Of a stretch of DNA of 64,000 nucleotides, positions 51,115 through 61,058 are shown one piece after another; position 1 is the first letter of the stretch; each line of letters opens with the position of its first letter. The notes beneath the pieces were generated by a model. The model made no database searches. It saw only the letters and a program-made list of their open reading frames with translations, and was not told the DNA's origin. The stretch covers positions 590,344-654,343 of the forward strand of contig NZ_HE978566.1 in assembly GCF_000311825.1 (NCBI RefSeq), read 5' to 3'. The DNA is from Peptoniphilus grossensis ph5. Lineage in GTDB: Bacteria; Bacillota; Clostridia; Tissierellales; Peptoniphilaceae. A program made the translations under genes and the position numbers.

Positions 51115-53574
51115 TTATTTTATTTTTTCGATTATTCTATACTTAGTGTCAAAGTCTGCTGTAGTGCCTGTAAAGGATGAATCTTCTTCAGAGAGTTCAG
51201 ACATAGTGTCAACAATTTCTTTAAACTCAGGAAGTTCTTGTGTCTTCTTGTCTAGTTCATCAATTCCCTTTTGTTTAAATTCTTCTAATTTTTCTGCAAA
51301 AATTTTCATGTTGTCATTGATTAGGATTCCGCCATCTTTTAAATCAATAGCTCCAGAGTTTAAGTCGATGATTCCGTCATCTAATTTCTTAATTCCATCT
51401 CTTAATGGAACTACACCTTCAGTCTTAAGTCTTGGAAAATCTTTAAATACTACAGACTTGTCGCGGAATTCTAATAGTCCCTCAGTAAGTTCATTTGCTC
51501 CTGAATTTAGTTTAGGTGAATTTGAGTCAAGCTCAGTAATTGCATCTGTAAATTTATTTACTGCATCTTCACTCTTTTCTGTACCTTCTCTTAATTTTGA
51601 TGAGCCGTCTTTTAATTTTCCTGCTGCATCGTCAAGTTTGACAAGAGAATCTGAAAGCTTCATAAGTTGTGAAGTGTCAAGTTTTGATGCTGCTTCTGAC
51701 ATAGCCTTTTCAAGGGCAGAATTAATTTGATTTGCTCCATTAGAAAGCTCCGTTGTTCCTGATTTTAATTGTTCAAGACCTGCAGGAAGTTGACTTGCTC
51801 CTGCATTTATTTGTTCTGATGCTGCGGCAAGTTGATTCATTCCGCCCTTTAATTGGTCTAGACCTTGTAATTGTCCTGCCATTCCACTTAAGCCACTTAG
51901 TGCTTTAAGTTTATTACCAACATTTTTTGTTGATACTCCAATACTGTTTGCATTATCTCCAATTTTACCTGCAGTTTGACCCAAGTTTGCTGCTGCTCCT
52001 TGTAATATTTCTATAGCTTCTTGAGCTGCAGGGTCTTGGCTTGGACTTAAAACTGCTATAGCTCTTTGAATATCTCCAGCTGATGCTCCAATTGACTGTG
52101 CATTTCCACCAATTTCTCTTGCCTTTGCTCCAATATTTTGAAGATCTCCTTCAACATTAATATCTCCTAGACCAGATAGGTCTGGCACATTCATAGCTTG
52201 AACTTTTCCATTTAAGGCTTGGAAATTAGTATTAAATTCACTTTCACCAGCTGCAAGTTTATTTGCACCTTCATAAGTCTGAGCGGCTCCTGCCTCAAGT
52301 TTTTGGGCGCCAGCAGAAAGCTGTCCTATTCCAGACTTTAATTCAGCCAACTTCTTTAAGGCTTCTTCCTTTAGTTGGTCCACCTTGCTTAATTTGCTTG
52401 AACCTTCCCTAAGTTGTGAAGTTGCATCCTTTAACTTTCCAAGACCATCGTCAAGTTCTACTGAGCCATCGTGAAGTTTTTTGGCTCCATCTTTCATTTC
52501 ACCAGTTTTTTCATTCATCTTGCCCACTGCAGAAGTGTAGTCGCTAATTCCTGAAGTTAATTTGCTTCCGCCTTCATACATTTCTTGTGCTGCACCTGGA
52601 ATTGGCTCAACTTTTTCAATAACTTCGTCAATTTTATCTTCAAACTCTCCAGATTTATCATAAAGTTCCTTAGATCCATCCTTAAGTTTAACAGTTCCAT
52701 CGTCCAGTTCAGTTAGACCGTCATTTAATTCGCCTTGCGCATCAGATAATTTTGTAGATGCGTCAACTAATTTTTGTGAATTGTCTTCAAGTTCTCTAAC
52801 TCCGTCACGAAGCTTGTCAATTGTCTCTAGGTCTGCTTCATTTTGGAATAACTCATTGGAAATTACTACATAAGCTTCCACTGGATCGTAATCTTTTACA
52901 TCCATTTCAACTACTGCTTCACTTCTAAATTCTTCCATTTGTCTATCTTCTAAAATACTTTCAAAGTTTTCTCTAAGACCTGGAGTTAATACTGAAGTTA
53001 CAACTTCATTTTTGCCATCCTTTGCAATTTTTGCATCATCAGATTCAATGTTTGATGCAACTTCTTGTGGGAAGGATAGGGCTGCTATAACTGTATAAGG
53101 TGCATAGACCTTAGTTTTTTTGCCAGCAATATTCTTTATAACATACTTATTGTTTTCAGTTGAAATAACTAATTTAAGGTGACCTGACTTGCCCTTTAAT
53201 TCGCTATTTTCCATTTTTTCGCCGTCAAGATAATAGTCAATTTTTACATCAATTGGAATATTTTCTTCGCTCTTGCCTTGGTAGTAAATGTCCTTTACAT
53301 TTTCATCCCAGAAAAGGTAGCCATTTTTATTTTCAACTTTTTCATCAGTCTTCAAGTTTTTAACATTTTTTAAATTGGACTTGTCCTTGCCCTTGATGTT
53401 TTCTTCTGAATTTAACCAAACTGAAACAGTTTTATCTTTAATATTGTCATTTTCTTTTAAGACATAAACAGTTTCACTTTTATTTATGACATTTGATGCA
53501 GCAAAAGCTGTGTTTGTCAAAAGCATGGAAGACATAACAACTGTAATTACACCTTTTTGAACTTTTTTATTCAT
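51115..53574 (-). CDS. Secreted heptad-repeat (xxxLxxG) coiled-coil protein
   Basis: This 819-aa protein has a signal peptide (MLLTNTAFAAS), a beta-rich N-terminal domain (residues 30-230) and hundreds of residues of helical heptads such as ELDDGTVKLKDGSKELYDKS, LHDGSVELDDG and LREGSSKLS. These fit the X-X-X-Leu-X-X-Gly repeat class seen in YhgE/Pip-like and MMPL-linked proteins. A Gly/Ala-rich middle (residues 430-640) lacks charged heptads. It lies 23 bases after the MMPL gene and probably forms an extracytoplasmic partner of that exporter. Confidence 0.8.
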   Translation of the reverse strand: MNKKVQKGVITVVMSSMLLTNTAFAASNVINKSETVYVLKENDNIKDKTVSVWLNSEENIKGKDKSNLKNVKNLKTDEKVENKNGYLFWDENVKDIYYQGKSEENIPIDVKIDYYLDGEKMENSELKGKSGHLKLVISTENNKYVIKNIAGKKTKVYAPYTVIAALSFPQEVASNIESDDAKIAKDGKNEVVTSVLTPGLRENFESILEDRQMEEFRSEAVVEMDVKDYDPVEAYVVISNELFQNEADLETIDKLRDGVRELEDNSQKLVDASTKLSDAQGELNDGLTELDDGTVKLKDGSKELYDKSGEFEDKIDEVIEKVEPIPGAAQEMYEGGSKLTSGISDYTSAVGKMNEKTGEMKDGAKKLHDGSVELDDGLGKLKDATSQLREGSSKLSKVDQLKEEALKKLAELKSGIGQLSAGAQKLEAGAAQTYEGANKLAAGESEFNTNFQALNGKVQAMNVPDLSGLGDINVEGDLQNIGAKAREIGGNAQSIGASAGDIQRAIAVLSPSQDPAAQEAIEILQGAAANLGQTAGKIGDNANSIGVSTKNVGNKLKALSGLSGMAGQLQGLDQLKGGMNQLAAASEQINAGASQLPAGLEQLKSGTTELSNGANQINSALEKAMSEAASKLDTSQLMKLSDSLVKLDDAAGKLKDGSSKLREGTEKSEDAVNKFTDAITELDSNSPKLNSGANELTEGLLEFRDKSVVFKDFPRLKTEGVVPLRDGIKKLDDGIIDLNSGAIDLKDGGILINDNMKIFAEKLEEFKQKGIDELDKKTQELPEFKEIVDTMSELSEEDSSFTGTTADFDTKYRIIEKIK

Positions 53575-53597
53575 TTTTCTTCTCCTTAAAATAATTT

Positions 53598-55652
53598 TTA
53601 ATCTAAACCCTTAGTAGTTTTCCTTATTAGAGGAAAACTTACGGAAATAATAGCAGGCAATAATAGTATTATTACGCACATACTAATAATTGCTCCTCTA
53701 GCTAAAAATGTACAAATCGTCGATACAATTTCCATTTTTGAGTAAATACCTACACCAATTGTCGCTGCCATAAAGGATAAAGCAGATGTAGCAATGGATT
53801 TTGAAGTTTCCTTAACTGAAATTTTGATAGACTCATCTACATCCTTGGTTTTATTATATTCAGCCAAAAATCTGTCAGTCATTAAAATTGAGTAGTCAAT
53901 AGTAGATCCAAGCTGTATTACTCCAATTATTATTGAAGTTATAAAAGGTATAGTGTGATTTAAATAAAATGGAATTCCCATATTTATTTGGATTGCAAGT
54001 TCAATTGCCCCAATTAAAACTATTGGTATTCCAATTGACTTAAACACAAGAGCAATAATTAAAAATACAACAGCAATTGAAATTAAATTTACAATTTGAA
54101 AGTCTCTATCTGAAATAACTGTTAAGTCATCAGTTAAAACTGCTTCTCCAGTCAAATAACCTTCCTTGTCATATTTATTAATGATACTTTTCATTTCTCC
54201 AACTTGCTTTTTCACTTCTGGCGATGCTGTTTGAAACTTGGAGTTTGCCATAATCATCTGATAGCCATTTTTTGAAAAATTATCCTGAAGCTTCTCAGGC
54301 AAAAATTCACTTGGGATAGTGTATCCTGTGACAGAACTTGCACTTAAAACAGAGTTTATTCCCTCAACGCCCTTTATATCGCTTATAAGGCTTTCTAAGT
54401 CTGACTTTGAAAGGTCATCTTTTACAACAATGAAGTGGGTACTTGCCATATCATAATCTTTTTTCATTTTATTTAAGGAAACTATTGAATCTAAGTCCTG
54501 TGGAAGTGATCTGTCCAAGTTGTAGTAAAGTTTTGTGTTAACTGAACCATAAATTGCAGGTATAAAAAGCAAGAGAAAAATCGTAAAAAGAGTTTTTTTA
54601 TGTTTTATTGTAAAATCTGCCAACTTATTAAATTCAGGAAGCATTACTCTGTGATTATACTTGTTGATGAATTTTTCAACTACAAGTAGCATGGCAGGAA
54701 GAACTGTAACTGTTGCTATGAGTCCTATTAAGACACCCTTACTCATTACAAGACCAATGTCTTTTCCAAGTCCTAATCTCATGGCTATTAAAACAATAAA
54801 GCCTGCAAAAGTTGTTAGAGATGAGGCAAAGAGTGAAGAAATAGTTTCTTGAATTGCCACGTCCATGGCATCATTTTTATTGTCAAAATTCTTTTTCTCT
54901 TCTACATATCTGTGGTAGAGGAATATAGAATAGTCCATGGTAACTGCCAGCTGCAAAACCGCCGCTATGGCCTTGGTGATATAGGATATCTCTCCCAAAA
55001 ATATATTAGTCCCAAAGTTATATAAAACTGCATAACCTATAGTTAGAATAAAAACAAAGGGTATGATTGTGGATTCATTAGTAAAAGATAAAATAATAAG
55101 ACCAAGAGTAACGGCAAGGGCAACATATATTGGCGTTTCCTTGTCAATTAAGTCCTTGGTATCTTTTACTAGAGAGGAAATCCCACTTAAATATTTTTGA
55201 TTTGATTCAATACTTCTAATTTGATCAATAGCAGACATGGTCTTTAATGAAGAAGACGACTCGCTAAATTTTACGATCATTAGGGTAGAATCTTCAGCAT
55301 AAAAAATATCTTTTATATCATCTGGCAAAAATTCACTGGGAATCATATTGCCAACAGTTGATGTTTTAGAAATTACATCTTCTACGCCATCAATTTTTAG
55401 TATTTTTTCTCTCAAAACTTCTGCTTCATGGTCGGTCCCCTCTAAGATTAACATGCCTGTGGCAGCATTTTTAAAATCCTTATCCAAAATCTCCTGACCT
55501 TGAGTAGATTTTAAGTCCTTTGGCAAGTAAGATAAAATATCATAGTTGACTCCCGTTAGCTTATAACCTAAAAAGGCTGGAATGAGAAGTAGGGTCATAA
55601 CCAAAAGCACAAACTTAGGTCTATGTGAAATGAATTTTGTAAATTTTTTCAT
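53598..55652 (-). CDS. MMPL/RND-family exporter
   Basis: This 684-aa protein has the duplicated RND plan: helix 1, a large loop, five helices with AVTMDYSIFLYHRYVEE, then a second half with IQLGSTIDYSILMTDRFLAEY. The GxxxDY motifs are the proton-relay sites of MMPL proteins. It lies between a TetR regulator (7 bases) and the secreted heptad-repeat protein, so it is one operon. Cargo could be a lipid, peptide or drug. Confidence 0.9.
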   Translation of the reverse strand: MKKFTKFISHRPKFVLLVMTLLLIPAFLGYKLTGVNYDILSYLPKDLKSTQGQEILDKDFKNAATGMLILEGTDHEAEVLREKILKIDGVEDVISKTSTVGNMIPSEFLPDDIKDIFYAEDSTLMIVKFSESSSSLKTMSAIDQIRSIESNQKYLSGISSLVKDTKDLIDKETPIYVALAVTLGLIILSFTNESTIIPFVFILTIGYAVLYNFGTNIFLGEISYITKAIAAVLQLAVTMDYSIFLYHRYVEEKKNFDNKNDAMDVAIQETISSLFASSLTTFAGFIVLIAMRLGLGKDIGLVMSKGVLIGLIATVTVLPAMLLVVEKFINKYNHRVMLPEFNKLADFTIKHKKTLFTIFLLLFIPAIYGSVNTKLYYNLDRSLPQDLDSIVSLNKMKKDYDMASTHFIVVKDDLSKSDLESLISDIKGVEGINSVLSASSVTGYTIPSEFLPEKLQDNFSKNGYQMIMANSKFQTASPEVKKQVGEMKSIINKYDKEGYLTGEAVLTDDLTVISDRDFQIVNLISIAVVFLIIALVFKSIGIPIVLIGAIELAIQINMGIPFYLNHTIPFITSIIIGVIQLGSTIDYSILMTDRFLAEYNKTKDVDESIKISVKETSKSIATSALSFMAATIGVGIYSKMEIVSTICTFLARGAIISMCVIILLLPAIISVSFPLIRKTTKGLD

Positions 55653-55659
55653 CTAAACA

Positions 55660-56247
55660 CTACCTAAATATCCTGTCCACAATTTTATATAGTACAGGTT
55701 TCATTTCTTCTATTCCAAGAATTGAATCATCCATTAAAGCGGACTCACAATTTGAAAGCACAATATTTATTGTAATAGACAAAATAAATATTTTCTCTTC
55801 CTCTGACAAAATGACAGGAAATAAATTTGAAAATTTATTTAAAATAAAATCAAGAGTTGTTTCTGTTTCCTTAAACCTATCATCATTTTCAACTTTTGCA
55901 TAAAGAGCCCAATTTAAATTTTTGGAAATAAGTTTTAACTCCAAGGGGTCATTTATTAAGTAGTCGATTATAAAATCAAAAAAGTAAATCAATCTCTCCT
56001 TAGAATCCTTGCCCTTGCACATTGCTTCTGCACTGTAAAATAATTCCGTCATAATATCTAAAACTATTTTTTCTTCAAGATCTCTTTTGTCTCTGAAGTA
56101 GAGATAAAATGTACCTAGCCCTAAGTCTGTTCTATTCATTATGTCTCTAATTGAAGTTGACTCTATCCCCTTATCTCTAAAAGAAGAAAGAGCAGCTGTT
56201 GTAATTTTATTTTCTTTTTCTTTTTTTCTTTCTTCAGACTTTAACAT
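55660..56247 (-). CDS. TetR-family regulator of the MMPL operon
   Basis: This 195-aa repressor has the TetR helix-turn-helix KITTAALSSFRDKGIESTSI, IRDIMNRTDLGLGTFYLYFR and a variable ligand domain. It is the first gene of the operon, so it probably represses itself and the exporter by binding the palindrome at 56266-56278. Inducer unknown. Confidence 0.9.
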   Translation of the reverse strand: MLKSEERKKEKENKITTAALSSFRDKGIESTSIRDIMNRTDLGLGTFYLYFRDKRDLEEKIVLDIMTELFYSAEAMCKGKDSKERLIYFFDFIIDYLINDPLELKLISKNLNWALYAKVENDDRFKETETTLDFILNKFSNLFPVILSEEEKIFILSITINIVLSNCESALMDDSILGIEEMKPVLYKIVDRIFR

Positions 56248-56265
56248 ATATCCTCCCTTAAAAAC

Positions 56266-56278
56266 TGAACATTGTTCA
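56266..56278. promoter_or_regulatory. Putative TetR operator
   Basis: TGAACATTGTTCA is a perfect 5-bp inverted repeat with a 3-base centre, between the promoter and the regulator start codon, about 14 bases after the -10. Confidence 0.65.
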
Positions 56279-56291
56279 TCTTTTCAAAAAT

Positions 56292-56320
56292 ATAATACCC
56301 CTTTTGTAAATAAAGTTCAA
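56292..56320 (-). promoter_or_regulatory. Promoter of the tetR-MMPL operon
   Basis: On the minus strand TTGAAC (56315-56320) and TATTAT (56292-56297) are 17 bases apart. Confidence 0.75.
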
Positions 56321-56360
56321 CACTTTTTTTATTTTTATTTTAAAAATTTTTTAAAATAAG

Positions 56361-56389
56361 TAAAAAAGACTCTGCCTTATGCAAAGTCT
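56361..56389 (-). terminator. Terminator after the diaminopropionate lyase gene
   Basis: On the minus strand AGACT-TT-GC pairs with GC-AG-AGTCT, followed by a T run. Confidence 0.75.
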
Positions 56390-56471
56390 AAAAACTTCAT
56401 ATATTAAATTTTAAAAAACTTTAATCTTTTCAAAAATTTATGTTAGTAAATTTTAAAAAAATTAAAAAATT

Positions 56472-57671
56472 TTAACTATTATACCTTCCACGCCAAACTA
56501 TTTCTCTGTAAGTTTTCTTGTCTGTGTCCCCTTCTGTTGAAAAACATAGGACAAGTGAATCTTTGTCTAAGCCAATCTTATCTCTATATTCCCTTAGATC
56601 TTCGTCTTTCATGAGTTCATAAACAATGCCCGTAGTCACAGCACCTGATTCACCAGAAATAATTTTTCTATCATCTCCAATACTATTTCCTAAAATTCTC
56701 ATGCCAAGGGCAGTGTAATAATCATCTACTGACAAAAAATAATCAGCATAGGACTCTAAAATAGGCCAACCAATAGTAACTGGCTCACCACAGTTTAGTC
56801 CCGCCATTATTGAATTGAGATGACCCTTTACAAAATGAAGCCTGCCATCATTGGCCTCGGCAGTTCTATAAAGGCAATTTGCCTTATTAGGCTCCACAAT
56901 AATAATTTTTGGAGGGTTTTCCTTCATTACATTTCTAAAAAATGCAGTCATTGATGCTGCCATAGAGCCAACACCTGCCTGCAAGAAAATATGAGTTGGC
57001 AGCATTTCTTTTTCCTTTAAGTCCATAAAGGCTTCATAAGCCATAGTCATATAGCCCTTCATAATGTTTTTTGGGACTTCAGTGTACCCTTGCCAGGAAG
57101 TATCTTGAATTAAGACGCCCTTATTTTCTATTGCAAATTTTGCAGCAAGCCTCACGCAGTCGTCATAATTTTCCTCCATAATATCGGCGTCCGAATTTTC
57201 TCTCCTAATGTTTTCTAATCTCTCAAGAGTAGTCCCCTTTGGCATAAAGACTTTTGACCTTTGACCAAGTTTATTTGCAGTCCAAGCTACAGCGCGACCA
57301 TGATTGCCATCAGTTGCAGTGGTAAAAATAATTTCCCCCAGTTTTTTCTTTGTCTCAACTGAAGTTATTTCATCAAAAGTTAAATTATTTTCACCTAATC
57401 CAATTTTTTCTCCTATATAATTGGCAATAGCATAACTTGCGCCAAGGACCTTAAAGGCATTTAATCCGAATCTATAGGATTCATCCTTTACAAAAAATTT
57501 CCTTAGTCCAATTTCCTCTGCCAAATTTTTTAAGTCCACTAGAGGAGTCTTTTCATAGATGTCAAAGGACTTGTGAAAATTATTTACAATATTTGCAGAA
57601 TCATAATCAAAGTCAGAAATATCTGCATAAATATTTTTATTTTCAATATAAGTTAAGTTAAATTTATCCAT
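56472..57671 (-). CDS. dpaL: Diaminopropionate ammonia-lyase
   Basis: This 399-aa PLP enzyme degrades 2,3-diaminopropionate to pyruvate and ammonia. The PLP lysine is in RFGLNAFKVLGASYA near residue 75. The substrate and phosphate regions TATDGNHGRAVAW and QAGVGSMAASMTAFF, and GLNCGEPVTIGWPIL, match YgeX/DpaL rather than threonine deaminase. Length also fits. It is monocistronic, and a dpaL-like gene alone often serves amino-acid fermentation or scavenging. Confidence 0.92.
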   Translation of the reverse strand: MDKFNLTYIENKNIYADISDFDYDSANIVNNFHKSFDIYEKTPLVDLKNLAEEIGLRKFFVKDESYRFGLNAFKVLGASYAIANYIGEKIGLGENNLTFDEITSVETKKKLGEIIFTTATDGNHGRAVAWTANKLGQRSKVFMPKGTTLERLENIRRENSDADIMEENYDDCVRLAAKFAIENKGVLIQDTSWQGYTEVPKNIMKGYMTMAYEAFMDLKEKEMLPTHIFLQAGVGSMAASMTAFFRNVMKENPPKIIIVEPNKANCLYRTAEANDGRLHFVKGHLNSIMAGLNCGEPVTIGWPILESYADYFLSVDDYYTALGMRILGNSIGDDRKIISGESGAVTTGIVYELMKDEDLREYRDKIGLDKDSLVLCFSTEGDTDKKTYREIVWRGRYNS

Positions 57672-57833
57672 GTCCCACCTGCTTTCATCTTATGTTATTA
57701 GTTTATCATTTTAATTATGTAAAAGATATGTTTATATTTTTATTTGTTAGGGACTTATTTATGCAAGATATCATTTAGAAAAAATATTTTTTATTGTATA
57801 ATCTACTTTGATAATTTAATTCTTGGAGGAAAG

Positions 57834-58697
57834 ATGAAGAGAAAAATTTTAATTTTATTTGCCTGCCTTGCATTTCTTACAGCAGCCTGTGCAAAAAATA
57901 ATTTAGAAAATAAAAATAATATTGATAATGGAGAAATGGTTGAAGAAAAAATAGGAGAGCCAGAAATTTCTAATTTAAATGATGAAAAGACTTTAGATTT
58001 TGTTAAAAATTCCCTTGATGGAAGTGTGAATAGCCAAAGCCTGGAAAAGTTTGCTGCTCTTGTAAGAGATTATAACAAAGGCATATCTCAAGATCTTCTC
58101 ATTGGCGATTTTAAAAGTTTATCTAGTATAAATATTGATACTGGCAAAATTATTGATGAGAGAAGTAAGCTCAAGCACGATTTTCCCGACACAAATTGTA
58201 GAATTAATTCCTTTTTACTTTTAAAGGATGAGATGAAATTTAAAACAGGTGCAAAAATTGATGACGACCTACTTTTTATGGACGAAGAAGCAATTAAAAA
58301 TTCAATTTTATTTACTGATGAGGAATTTAAAAATTTTAAAGGCTTGTTTTCAAGAGTAGCAACAAAAAGTAGCAAGGATCCAAAGCTTCAGGGAGATATT
58401 ATGTCAGAATTTTTATCAAATTTCAGCTTCCCTGAAAAAATTAAGATGCTTTCTGTTGTTCTTCATGACAATTTAGATGGCGACTATCTTTTTATTGGTC
58501 ATGTTGGAGTTCTGCTTCCCCTTGAAAAAGGATATTTGTTTATAGAAAAAATTTCCTTTGAAGAGCCCTATCAGGCAATAAAATTTCCTGACAAGGAGTC
58601 CTGCTACAAGTATTTAAAGGAAAAGTTTGAGGACTACAAGGACCCCAATGTAGCTCCACCCTTTATCATGGAAAATAATGAGTATGTAGACCTTTAA
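57834..58697 (+). CDS. DUF4300-like lipoprotein
   Basis: This 287-aa lipoprotein starts at ATG 57834 after TTGGAGGA, with signal KILILFACLAFLTAAC (Cys23) as lipobox. Later sections read DFPDTNCRINSFLLL, LFTDEEFKNFKGLFSR, VVLHDNLDGDYLFIGHVGVL and LFIEKISFEEPYQAIKF, the pattern of DUF4300 proteins of streptococci and clostridia. A TATAAT lies at 57797-57802. Its function is unknown; it is exposed outside the membrane. Confidence 0.8.
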   Translation: MKRKILILFACLAFLTAACAKNNLENKNNIDNGEMVEEKIGEPEISNLNDEKTLDFVKNSLDGSVNSQSLEKFAALVRDYNKGISQDLLIGDFKSLSSINIDTGKIIDERSKLKHDFPDTNCRINSFLLLKDEMKFKTGAKIDDDLLFMDEEAIKNSILFTDEEFKNFKGLFSRVATKSSKDPKLQGDIMSEFLSNFSFPEKIKMLSVVLHDNLDGDYLFIGHVGVLLPLEKGYLFIEKISFEEPYQAIKFPDKESCYKYLKEKFEDYKDPNVAPPFIMENNEYVDL

Positions 58698-58779
58698 TTT
58701 TATCTTTACTTAAAATTCTTTGTGCTTTTAAGCAAAAAATATTTTAGAAAACATTAATTATAAGTCTATAAAACGCAAA

Positions 58780-58812
58780 AAATTGCCCAAGTATTCTTGA
58801 GCAATTTTTTAT
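58780..58812. terminator. Bidirectional terminator
   Basis: AAATTGC-C-CAAG pairs with CTTG-A-GCAATTT, with A and T runs on both sides, between converging lipoprotein and permease genes. Confidence 0.85.
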
Positions 58813-58837
58813 TATAAATTTTGAAATTACATTAATA

Positions 58838-59989
58838 TTAATTATCAGCAACTTCTTCTTTTTTATTTTCATTTAATCTATCTTCTCGCATCTTCAACCT
58901 ATTTGCTTCAAGTTCTCTCTTTCTTTCAAAAGCGTGAAGAATAAGTGCAAGAGTTACAACGCCGTAGGAGATAAATGTTCTGAAATATTCACCCATCATG
59001 GCATCGCCTGTTAAAACTCTTCCTGCTTGTGGAAGAACGATAAACATCAAGTGGAATAGTGCAGTACCTAAGATTACATTTGGAATTGATGCCTTGGATA
59101 CAGATGCACCACCAACAAGGATTGATGCTGCAGCGTAAAGTGCTGCTTGGTCTTGACCTGCATAAGTTGCAAGTGTACCAATGTTTTGAAGATAAATAAT
59201 TTGACCATAGCAAGCAAGTACAGTTGACATTACTATAGATGCAATTCTGATTTTATCAGAGTTCATACCTGCGTTGGAAGATACAAATTGATCTTGTCCA
59301 ACTGCCTTCATGTCGTGACCAAGTTTAGTGTTTCTAAACCATACGATAAATGCGCAAAGTAAAGCAATAATTAAAATTGTAACTACTGGCACATCAAATA
59401 AAATTTGATGCTTTGCAGTAATAGGAATGTTAACTCTGAATTTTAAAATATTGTCAAAGCCTTGGGCAGATGCAAGGGTAATGGAGTTTTTAATACCATA
59501 ACCAGATGATAATACCATGGCTCTTGTTCTCATTGGAATTAAAGTTCCGCAGAAGTACAATAGGAAAAGCATGTACCAGCCTAGAATAAAGAAGGCAAGC
59601 ATCATTGATGTTATCATTTCTCTTCCTCTTGCTCTATTTAAAACTCTTCCTGAGAATTGACCAAGTAAAACTGCAATTGGAGTACCAATAAGAGCAGCTA
59701 TTAAAAGTCCAGTTGCTCCAGTAAAGCCCCAGTCTTGTGCAAAAATTATTCCAATTTGTCCAGCCATTGCTCCTAGTGGAATACCAAAGTTGATACCCAT
59801 ACCAGCAATAATCGGTATGATAAGAGAAAGTACAAGGAATGTATTTCTTACCATTCTCTTGGAAAGTTCATTTGTTATATAAGATAGTGGTGGTTTAGCA
59901 ATTATAAGTCCTGCCACAACTATGATTATAAACAAAATAGGAACCATAAATCTGTATAAAAATTCTTTAAAATTAAATTTCTTATTCAT
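58838..59989 (-). CDS. RbsC/BMP-type ABC permease, second subunit
   Basis: This 383-aa BPD_transp_2 permease has about ten helices and the family segments GINFGIPLGAMAGQIG and GQDQAALYAAASILVGGASVSKASIPN. It is the last gene of the operon, overlapping the other permease gene by 8 bases. Two distinct permeases imply a heterodimeric channel, as in BMP/nucleoside-type importers. Confidence 0.88.
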   Translation of the reverse strand: MNKKFNFKEFLYRFMVPILFIIIVVAGLIIAKPPLSYITNELSKRMVRNTFLVLSLIIPIIAGMGINFGIPLGAMAGQIGIIFAQDWGFTGATGLLIAALIGTPIAVLLGQFSGRVLNRARGREMITSMMLAFFILGWYMLFLLYFCGTLIPMRTRAMVLSSGYGIKNSITLASAQGFDNILKFRVNIPITAKHQILFDVPVVTILIIALLCAFIVWFRNTKLGHDMKAVGQDQFVSSNAGMNSDKIRIASIVMSTVLACYGQIIYLQNIGTLATYAGQDQAALYAAASILVGGASVSKASIPNVILGTALFHLMFIVLPQAGRVLTGDAMMGEYFRTFISYGVVTLALILHAFERKRELEANRLKMREDRLNENKKEEVADN

Positions 59990-61058
59990 CTTTACTCCTC
60001 CTTGTTAGTGCGTAAATTATCATTCCATTTGTGATTATCATTCTTAATATTTCTGAAATATCAATATTTAATGCACCATTTATTACAGTAGGAGTAAGTG
60101 TAATTACACCTTGGAATAAAAATGTACCAATTATAACATTTGGAATTGATGCCTTGTTAATACTTGCACCACCAATTAATAGTGCAGCTACTGTTTGGAA
60201 TGTAAAGGAAAGCGGTGCTTGGTAAAGTTGTATAAAACCATAGGATTGTTGGTAAATAACAATACCAATGGCAGCAATAACTGTTGAAAGAATTACAGAA
60301 ACAAGTCTTACCTTGTTAATGTGAATGCCAGCAGCTTTTGCATATTCTGAGTTAGATCCTACAGCTGTCATTGCAGTACCAGTTTTTGTCTTGAAAAATG
60401 CCCATACAATAAATGCCATAAGTGCAAATAATAAAAACATACCCACAGGAATTTTTACACCAAGTATATTAATACTTAAAAAGTTATTTAATACACCAAC
60501 AGTTACCTTAGTGCCATCTTCCAAAATTTTTGACTTCATCCAATAATCTGCAACTGGAATTTGTTGGGATAGTCCCTTTCCTCCATAACTTAAAACAGAA
60601 ACTGGATTCTTGTAAGGAAGAATTAAATAGGCAATACACATAAAAGCTGTGAATGAATAACCAACATAAGTTGCAATAAGCATTTCATCGCCCTTAATTC
60701 TATTTAAAAGTAGTCCGTAGAAAAATCCAAATACAACTGCTATAAGAGATGCAAATAGCATTGCTATGAAAATCCCTTTAAAACCTGTAAAACCAAATTC
60801 AATTGAAGTTACACCACCAAGAATTCCTGCTACAACACCGATTGGGATACCAAAGTTAAGTCCACAACCAGATTGTACCATTGGCACAAGGGATAAAACT
60901 AAAACTGAAAACATACCAAATCTTGAAAGAACATTGTCAATAGAATCGACTAATGAAACGCCAGCCATTGGAGCTGCAATAAAAAGAATTAGTAAGAAGA
61001 CTCCAATAATAAGTCGTGGAATTCCAATTTTGTTAATTAAACTTTTCTTTTTAGTCAT
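59982..61058 (-). CDS. RbsC/BMP-type ABC permease, first subunit
   Basis: This 358-aa permease is a paralogue of its neighbour: GCGLNFGIPIGVVAGIL, AVGSNSEYAKAAGIHINK (coupling loop) and TVAALLIGGASINKASIPN. It overlaps the ATPase gene and the next permease gene by 8 bases each. Confidence 0.88.
   Translation of the reverse strand: MTKKKSLINKIGIPRLIIGVFLLILFIAAPMAGVSLVDSIDNVLSRFGMFSVLVLSLVPMVQSGCGLNFGIPIGVVAGILGGVTSIEFGFTGFKGIFIAMLFASLIAVVFGFFYGLLLNRIKGDEMLIATYVGYSFTAFMCIAYLILPYKNPVSVLSYGGKGLSQQIPVADYWMKSKILEDGTKVTVGVLNNFLSINILGVKIPVGMFLLFALMAFIVWAFFKTKTGTAMTAVGSNSEYAKAAGIHINKVRLVSVILSTVIAAIGIVIYQQSYGFIQLYQAPLSFTFQTVAALLIGGASINKASIPNVIIGTFLFQGVITLTPTVINGALNIDISEILRMIITNGMIIYALTRRSKDE

Noticed and set aside
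56266-56278. TGAACATTGTTCA as an SOS box
   Set aside because: The spacing is GAAC-N3-GTTC, one base short of the LexA site, and the position before a tetR gene fits a TetR operator better.
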